A DNA stretch of 64,000 nucleotides from Symbiodinium natans. Its lineage: Eukaryota; Sar; Dinophyceae; Suessiales; Symbiodiniaceae. The DNA is taken from NCBI GenBank assembly GCA_905221605.1, contig CAJNDS010002747.1, positions 62,001 through 126,000 on the forward strand. The letters run 5' to 3'. Below, in pieces: positions 57,640 to 64,000 of the stretch (positions within the stretch are counted from its first letter, which is position 1; each line of letters opens with the position of its first letter). The translations under genes were made by a program, and so were the position numbers. Below the pieces are notes generated by a model that worked only from the letters and a program-made list of their open reading frames with translations, was not told the DNA's origin and made no database searches.

Positions 57640-58216
57640 CGTGCGTGACGCGCATAAGCTTGCTGCGATCTGACAAGCGAGCCGGCAGTGAGGCCCTTCC
57701 GCGTGTCCTGCGGGCTGCCACGGAAGTCGACCCGCGTGCAACCATCTTGTTTGTGGACGCCAGTGTGCCTACGACCACGCGTCCCGGCAGGCCATGCACC
57801 AGGGCCTCCTCGCGCGGCCTGAGCTCCACCCGCGTCTCCCCTACGCCCGCCAGTTTTATGGCTCTGACAGCTCTTACACGTGGGTTGATGGGCCGGGGAC
57901 CTCCCACGTCGTCGCGCAAAGCGAGGGCACTCGCTGGCACAGCGCCCGGAGCTCCAGGAGGTGCAGGAACAGCTGCGGGATCGCGTGCCTTGACAACACG
58001 TACATTGCCGTATATTATCGCCCGGCCGGAGCGGATGCACGAACTCTGTGAGGCGTACGGACATGCCTTGTGGGCGCATTCACGTGTTGAACTCAACAGT
58101 CGCAAGACGCGTGTTTGGAACGCGGCAGGCGAGGAACCGCATGGGTTGTCAGTGGTGCAGGGGGATGCTGACACCGCAATTTGGGTTGGGGACTGGGCGC
58201 TCAGCAAGTGCTGACG
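57640..58216 (+). pseudogene. Reverse transcriptase fragment, inactive catalytic motif
   Basis: Motif A (TILFVDAS near 57741-57765) is followed by a frameshift into YDHASRQAM, then PYARQFYGSDSSYTWVDG. The GEQGDP part of motif B is missing. Motif C reads LDNTYIA (57989-58009) instead of LDD. The frame then shifts to ARPERMHELCEAYGHALWAH and ends near NAAGEEP. An Asp-to-Asn change plus at least three frame breaks make it a pseudogene. Confidence 0.7.
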
Positions 58217-59280
58217 ATCCTTCTCACCCCTTTCGGCAGGCTCGCGCAGAAGCGCGAGGAGCACGATCGCCTGCTCCAACGAATCCCGCTCGTGAGGGAC
58301 TCGCAGGCTGCCTCAACTACCTCCATTTGCGCTCTGCGGCCAGCCGCGACGGCCGCGTATGCTGCTGTCTCGCACGGCTCCGCCGTGACTCGCTGCCTCG
58401 CCACGCTCCTGGGCCATGCGGACGCACCGCTGCCCCCCCAGTCGGAGCGAGCGGCGCACGCTTGCGAGAAGCCACAGCGGACTGCCATGCCGCTTACTAG
58501 GCCTAGCCTCCCCGTCATCCAGGCGCGCTCGCCTTCGGCAGCTAACCGCTTGCTGATTTTCCTCCGCGCGCAGGAGGCCGGCCCTTTGCCCTCCATACTT
58601 GCCGCCGCACAAGCCGCAGCGTACCTTGCCGGACAGGGGTACGCGGTGCCTGCTTGGGATGACGCGCACTACGCCCCACCTGATCCGTTTCCCGGCCAGG
58701 ACGAACGAGCCGAGAAGCGTGGAGCCGCCCGTGTTTGCGATGAGCGTTTTGAGACGCACTCTGCTGATCTATCGCCCGCTGCGAGAGTCTTCACGGTTCT
58801 GCCCACGTCAGACATTGTTGCCGTGTCTGACCCGCACTTCCGCGTCCTGCTATTGCGGCGCCTCCGCCTGCCCCTTCCCCTTGGTCCGCGCGCCTGCTCC
58901 TGCCGCAGCTTCCTTGGCGAGTACGGAGATCACCGCGCCGCCTTCTCCAACTCTGGCGTCCTTGCATCCCGCGCACTGCCCCTTGAGCGCGCTGTAGCCC
59001 GGGTTTGCCTGGAGGCCGGCGTGTCGGGCGCAACGCCGCCTTGTCGGCCATGAACCTCGACGTGCCTTTCCACGACGCACGGCACATCGAAGTCGTCTGC
59101 AACGGCCTCAACCAGTGGCGCTCGCGGTCGGTGCGACCCTCGTCAGCCCTGCGACGCGCGAAGGGGCTGCCGCAAGCAAAGCCGGGGTTACCACCCACCC
59201 TGGTAATACCTTGCGCAACGCGGCGCGCCGCAAGCGGCGGCAAACGCTGATGCTGCGGTTGCCGCCGCTGCTCCGACGCA
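58217..59280 (+). pseudogene. C-terminal zinc-knuckle/endonuclease fragment, copy 1
   Basis: After the RT the sequence reads HDRLLQRIPLVRD, lacks the GGLGLRSA region and continues to HFRVLLLRRLRLPLPLGPR. A CSCRSFLGEYGDHRAAF knuckle follows, whose last Cys is replaced by Phe. MNLDVPFHDARHIEVVCNGL (59051-59110) and VGATLVSPATREGAA (59126-59170) are in different frames. Confidence 0.65.
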
Positions 59281-59293
59281 AGCTGAGCAGCGG

Positions 59294-59823
59294 GTGAGCG
59301 CCGCCTTTGCGGGCGTGCGCCTCGGCCTTGAGCAGCTCGACGACATCGATCTCGCATCTGAGCTGCGCCGACGCGCACTCACGCTCCAAAGCGCTCCAAC
59401 CCAGCTCCGAGGCGTCCTCCGCTTCGCGCTGCGGACAGGGTTTGAGCAAGCCGTCTCCGCCGCTGCACGCGGCTGGAAGCTTGTTTTCCTCGCGCCCCGC
59501 ATGCTCCCGCACCGCGAGCCCGGCCAGTCACGCATCGAGCCTGCAGCGCCGCGCGCTGATGCTTTCCGCCGCGCGCTGATGCTTTCCGCCGCGGCGAGTG
59601 GCCCTCCCTTCTCCGTGCAGCCTGCCCCTCCACTCCCGCGCGGCCTGCCCAACGCTCGCCCGCAGAGGATGACTCCGACCGTCACGCGGCGCGGGCTGCA
59701 GCGCTCGTCCACCTCGGCGAGCTTTCCGCAGCGAGTCGGGCTCTCACGGCCGAGCCGCTCGCCGACAGCAACGAGGCCACGCTGGCTGAACTGCGGGATC
59801 CCAGCCTCCGACCCCGAACGCCA
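59294..59823 (+). pseudogene. N-terminal domain of non-LTR element copy 2
   Basis: Reads FRFALRTGFEQ-like sequence and ARGWKLVFLAPRMLPHREPG near 59465-59525, then a tandem repeat ADAFRRALMLSAA. A frame change gives ALVHLGELSAASRAL and NEATLAELRDPSLRPRTP (to 59823), which leads directly into the RT. The WKLF.L.PRML pattern recurs in copy 1 (LRKLFLLVPRLLL). At least one frameshift is present. Confidence 0.6.
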
Positions 59824-60948
59824 GTGGTGCCGCTCAGCCCGGCGGTGCTCAACCATGTCGCGGGGCCATGTCCCATGTCAGACACGTTGCTGCTGGCCAA
59901 TCTGCGTTCAGCGGGCCCTTCCGGCATGACGAATGAGCAGCTTCGTTTGATGTTGGACGACCCCGGTGACTTCAGCCTGCGCCACCAAGCCGCATTCCGG
60001 TTCGCCAACGCTGACATGCCGGCGCCCATTCTGGCAGCCGCGCGTCTTGGACGCATCGTCGCGCTCCGGAGGCCGAATGGCCGTGTCCGCGCCCTGGTGG
60101 TTGGGGATGTCCTTCGCCGCCTTGTTGCCCGTACTTTGGCCCAACAATTCGCCGAAGAGCTTCAGGCGGCATGCATGCCCTACCAGTTCGGCTTGAGCAC
60201 GCGCGCGCGGGCACCGAAGCGCTTTACAAGCTTCTCCAGATCGCCGCGCCACCGTCCTCACAGTCGATGCGGTTGGGGCATTCGATCATATATCCCGTCA
60301 GGCCATGCTCGAAGGGAGTGCGCTCGCGACCTCAGCTTGCCCCGTTGCTGCCGTTCGCCCGCCAATTCTACGGCAGCGAGAGCAGCTATGTGTGGACCGA
60401 CGACGCCGGCGCCGAGCATGAGGTCCTGCAAGCCGAGGGCTGACCCCCTCATGCCTGCGCTCTATGCGGTGGCCCAACACCGCGCCCTTGAAGCCGTTGC
60501 AGCTGCGTTGCAGCCAGGCGAAGGGGTGTTTGCATTCCTAGACGACATCTACATCGTCTGCTCCCCAGAGCGCGTTGCCACTCTTTATGGTGTCCTCGCC
60601 GCTGCCCTCTGGGATCATGCCCGGGTCCAGCTCAACCAGGGCAAAACCCGTGTTTGGAACACTTTTGGAACGCAGCAGGGGAGGAACCCCCGAACCTCGC
60701 TGCACTCCAACCAGGCCCCAGCTCTGCCACGGGCGTTTGGGTCGGGGCTTGAGCAGCAAGGGCTCGTCGTGCTCGGTGCGCCGCTCGGCCCTGAGGCATT
60801 TGTGCAACGGCACTTGAGGGACCGGCGCCGCAACCAGAATGCCCTCCTCGAGCGAATCCCCACACTCGGCGACTTGCAGTCGGCCTGGTTGCGGCTGCTT
60901 TTCTGCGCGTCAACCCGCGCCAACTACCTCCTCCGTTTACTCCCGTGA
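59824..60948 (+). pseudogene. Reverse transcriptase of non-LTR element copy 2
   Basis: VVPLSPAVLNHV, then GPSGMTNEQLRLML, ARLGRIVALRRPNGRVRALV, DVLRRLVARTLAQQF and PYQFGLSTRA run in one frame to about 60213. A frameshift follows. Motif A (TVLTVDAVGAFDHIS) lies near 60250-60300, then PFARQFYGSESSYVWTDD. At 60440 motif B has lost its GEQG residues and the frame changes to DPLMPALYAVAQHRALE. Motif C AFLDDIYIV (60533-60559) is intact. NQGKTRVWN follows, and a stop at 60946-60948 ends the frame after YLLRLLP. Confidence 0.75.
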
Positions 60949-60984
60949 ACATGATCGCGCCAATATCGCGCCATAGCCTCGTGT

Positions 60985-62122
60985 CTTTACGGGGAGGAAG
61001 CGCCCGAGCTGCCGGCTGATGCCCTTGCCACGGCGCAGCTACCGCTTGGGTTAGGGGGCCTGGGTCTGCGATCTGCCACCTTCGGTGCCCCGGCTGCCTA
61101 CTGGGCCTCGTGGCAGGATGTGTTTCCTGCGTTGTTCCAGCGCTTCGCGGCTGATGCAGCACGGCTGCAAGCTTGCCTCCGTGAGCCGCATGCCGGGATG
61201 CCACCAGCCCTTGCCGCCGCTTGCACAGCCGCAACACGAGTGTGTGAGGCTGGCTTTCCGGCGCCCGATTGGAACGCTGTGGCCGCGCCTGCAGCACCTC
61301 ACCCTCCGCAAGCTGGACCCCACTCAGGTCGTGCCTTCACAGTGCTCCCTTCGTCTGCCGCTGTCGCCCTGCCCCCCGAACACCTCCGTGTGCTCCTTCT
61401 GCGACGGCTGCGTTTGCCGTTCCCCTTGGCGCCGCGCACCTGTCGTTGCCGAGGCCGCCTTGACCCGCTGGGCGACCACCGCTCAGCGTGTGCGACGTCC
61501 GGTGCGTTGGCGTCCAGAGCCCTCCCACTTGAGCACGCGGTCGCCCGCGTCTGCCGGGAGAGCGGCGCGCGCGTTGCACGCAACGTCAGGCTCGCTGACA
61601 TGAACATCGATGTTCCTGTCAGCGACGCGCGTTGCATTGAGGTCGTCGCGAACGGCCTGCCCCTTTGGCACGGGGCGCAGCTCGCGATTGATGCAACCAT
61701 CGTCAGTCCGGTTACCCGGGCAGTCCAGGCCGCCGCTCGTCGCAAGCGGCGCCAAACATACCCCGAGCTTGCGAGCGCGCGACGGGCGCGTTTCGTCGTT
61801 GTCGGGGTCGAGGTTGGCGGGCGGTTCGGTGCTGAAGCCGCCTCCTTCCTCCGCCAATCTCCGCCACCTCGCGTGGCACCGCGCTGCCAGCCTGCCGCCG
61901 CCGCTCCGGGCCGCTGCCAGTGCCGGCTGGGTCCAGCGCTGGTCCGGCTTCCTCGCGGTCGCCGCCATGCGCGCCTATGCGGCCTCCCTCCTGGAGCTGC
62001 CGCCTGGGGGTGACCTCTGGGATGCGGGAGGGGCACCTGACCGGCACGAGGTCCTCGCTGAGGTCCGCGGTGGCCCCGCACTGCTCGCAAGCCGCCTGCC
62101 GGCGCCTCGAGCCGGCCCGTAG
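60985..62122 (+). pseudogene. Zinc-knuckle and restriction-like endonuclease domain, copy 2
   Basis: One frame runs from about 60985 to 61855: LPLGLGGLGLRSATFGAPAA then YWASWQDVFP, LRVLLLRRLRLPFPL, a CRCRGRLDPLGDHRSAC knuckle (near 61440-61490), MNIDVPVSDARCIEVVANGL (61601-61660), GAQLAIDATIVSPVT and RKRRQTYPEL. A frameshift near 61855 leads to WVQRWSGFLAVAAMRAYAAS and the stop at 62120-62122. The knuckle residues and the Asp of LAID are retained. It would nick target DNA for priming in an intact element. Confidence 0.7.
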
Positions 62123-64000
62123 TTGGTAGGCTTCTTGCACTGGGACCGCGGCGACCGTTCATAAAAAGGCGGGGTGGGGGGGGGGTGGGAAAAAAAAACC
62201 AATCTGACCGGCCCGTGGGCTGCCGATAGACCCTCCTTACACCAAAGTCAGTCCAACATTTCGCATGAGACTGTTGCGGTTGCGGGGAAGGAAAGAAAGG
62301 GGGTGATCATGGACCCACAAAATCGAGACAGTAAACAAGCAATTTTCGTTTATGCCTGCGCAACGGCGCCATAACAAAGGGTTGGTATAGTTGAAACAGC
62401 TCATTGTTTGCATGATTTGCATGTTTGCTGTTTGCATGTCAGCCTGGGATCGAACTTTTCTGTAGCACGGGCCGCGGGCCCTTGGCGCGTGATGAGGATT
62501 GGCCTACATGTCTCACGCATCACCCATGTATCGAATCACCCCATAGCTGCTTTGTCATGTGCGGCAGCCAGGCTGCAAGCATTTCCGTGTTTGCTCGCTT
62601 TGTTGCGGCTGCCTGCCTGCAAGCTGATGACTGTTTGCATTCAATTACTCAAGTGTATGTTCGAGGATGCGCTCTACATCCTTAGCCATTCAATTGCTTG
62701 ATGTTGTCTGATGTTGTTTGTATCGATCCAAGGATGACAGATGCCACGCCCTTGGTGGCAATACAAAAATCGTTCCTCATGAATGCGGGCACGGCCACGA
62801 CGCCGGATGAATGCAACCTGGATGCCCAACAGCGATATGAGAGCAACATCGCCTTGAGAAAACGGCATCTCCAGAGCAGCTCCCGCACACAGGAGAGGAT
62901 CTCGGCAGAGTTTTCCAAGGAAGCAGCTTGTGTTCTTTTTCTTCGTCATCATCAGCTTCTTGTTGTTCTTCTTGTTCTTGCTGCGCTTCTTGTTCGGGAT
63001 GATTGTGGCTATTGCGGGGGGCGACGTTTTCGGACTTCTTTGTGGGAGGGGTGTTTGCGCGCAGGGGGCACCCCTTGAAAACTTGGCTAAGAAGGGACAA
63101 GAACTGTCCTAGGACAGTGCTTTCAGATGGCATGTTTGGTACGTGCGAAAACACCACGCAGTCCGAGTTGTTCAAGGGTAATATGCGCAACTGGTCAACA
63201 AAACGGCGATAGACTTCGCGCCACACGCGTGCAAGATTTGAGCCGATGCATGTTAAAACAATAAGAGAAATGGCGGTCGAAAACAAGCGGGAAGAGAAAG
63301 AGCACAACTCCATCGGCCGAAGCAAGGTTTCCCAAGAGTGACCCGCAGGAAACACGGGAAGCACCGATGGAAACGGCGAAGGCGACACGACAGACTGTGT
63401 GACAAGTAAATACAAAGGTGAAACGAATGTTCCACACCGCTAGGCTTGTTGTTATTTGTGTTCTTGTTATTGTTGTTCCTCTTCTCCTTCGTCTGCAGCT
63501 TCGTTTTGCTGGAATCATGAAAATTGGGGTGCCATGTGTGTGTGGGATCGCTTCGAATATGTTTGCCCCAAGCAAAGGAAATTGAACGAGCTGTACGCCG
63601 AACTTATGGGATCGGATCGTGCAAGTTCAACGAGCATGAGCAGCTTTGACGACATGGAGGCGCCCCACTGCAAGCAATGCGCATGGGGTCCTAGCAGGAG
63701 GGTGGGGGCGATTCTTGTTTGGGTGTGAGTTTGAAGACGATGGGCTTTTCACAGGCAGCGTTGAAGAAACGACAAGCCGAGCTTGATTGGCTACTGGAGA
63801 CAACAGAGTCGGCAATCGCTCGTTGCCGTGGCGGCAATGCAGATGTGTTTTCATGAGTATTGAGCAACGTTGAAAACTCACCTCGCGCCGTGTTTGGAAA
63901 CGCTGAATGATGGTTATTTGAGGCAAGCGCGCCGCACTTGGTTTGCAGATGGCACTCGTCTCAGTTCCAAGTCTGTGTTCATTCGAATCATTGAGGCAAC
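62123..64000. other. No gene recognised (right flank)
   Basis: Less GC-rich DNA with short frames on both strands, none with a recognisable motif. A T/C-rich stretch at about 62930-63000 yields Leu/Phe-rich frames by composition. A minus-strand frame at 62777-63415 (212 codons) is the longest, but it has no family feature I could identify. Confidence 0.5.

Larger units (their letters stand above)
56090..59280 (+). mobile_element. Decayed non-LTR retrotransposon copy 1
   Basis: A composite, broken copy of a GC-rich element with N-terminal domain, reverse transcriptase, zinc knuckle and restriction-like endonuclease. The N-terminal piece (WEWLDTVELRDV near 56098, then LRKLFLLVPRLLLTR near 56245-56290) is followed by unrelated sequence at about 56540-57280. 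Then come an endonuclease-type piece that belongs after an RT, an RT piece and a second C-terminal piece. This order indicates nested or rearranged fragments. Confidence 0.65.
59281..62122 (+). mobile_element. Decayed non-LTR retrotransposon copy 2
   Basis: A more complete copy in the expected domain order: N-terminal domain (59290-59820), RT (59824-60948), C-terminal domain (60985-62122). The RT is of the non-LTR type and the endonuclease is restriction-like and C-terminal, as in R2/CRE-like groups; comparable elements are abundant in dinoflagellates. The 5' junction with copy 1 falls within a few tens of bases, so the two are tandem or nested. Confidence 0.72.

Noticed and set aside
57206-58279. 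Minus-strand frame of 357 codons
   Set aside because: Shadow of the retroelement on the plus strand (RT and endonuclease fragments). GC-rich DNA lacks stops.

Overview
The window looks like nuclear DNA of a photosynthetic dinoflagellate. The main evidence is four tandem genes for chlorophyll a/c-type light-harvesting (LHC) polyproteins. Their introns mostly start with GC or GA instead of GT, the telomere-type repeats are TTTAGGG, and most of the remaining sequence is satellite DNA and decayed retroelements. No tRNA, rRNA, CRISPR array or bacterial-style operon was recognised. Exon limits come from reading-frame continuity and the LHC family pattern, not from transcripts.

Layout. 1-4,933: no recognisable gene. 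4,934-8,216: subtelomere-like microsatellites, a ~125-bp degenerate tandem repeat and a ~220-310-bp GT-rich tandem repeat. 8,217-9,050: a TTTAGGG array with its G-rich strand pointing right, degenerate at the left and canonical at the right. 9,046-12,960: a minus-strand Penelope-like retroelement (coiled-coil ORF1, reverse transcriptase ORF2, no GIY-YIG endonuclease visible) whose 3' end abuts the telomeric array and which lies between two 262-bp identical direct repeats. 12,929-16,578: a 27-bp minisatellite, then a 100-N assembly gap. 16,679-54,190: a (CA)n tract followed by four tandem LHC polyprotein genes with 8, 8, 6 and 6 LHC units. 54,190-55,535: microsatellites, a relic of the LHC intergenic spacer and CCCTAAA arrays in the opposite orientation to the left array. 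55,535-62,122: two decayed non-LTR retrotransposons of the type with a C-terminal zinc knuckle and restriction-like endonuclease. 62,123-64,000: nothing recognised.

How it fits together. Each LHC gene should give a plastid-targeted precursor cut after repeated SPLR motifs into ~173-residue three-helix pigment proteins. In every gene the first unit is spread over about nine exons, while all later units use two exons per unit. Later exons are almost identical even at silent sites, but the introns differ more. This suggests amplification of an intron-poor unit followed by exon homogenisation.

The most interesting system is the telomere/Penelope junction. The element's antisense (cDNA) strand continues directly from the 3' end of the G-rich telomeric strand, as expected if an endonuclease-lacking element was reverse transcribed onto an exposed chromosome end. 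Second in interest is a conserved stem-loop inside the repeated GC-AG introns, with one apparent compensatory base-pair change.
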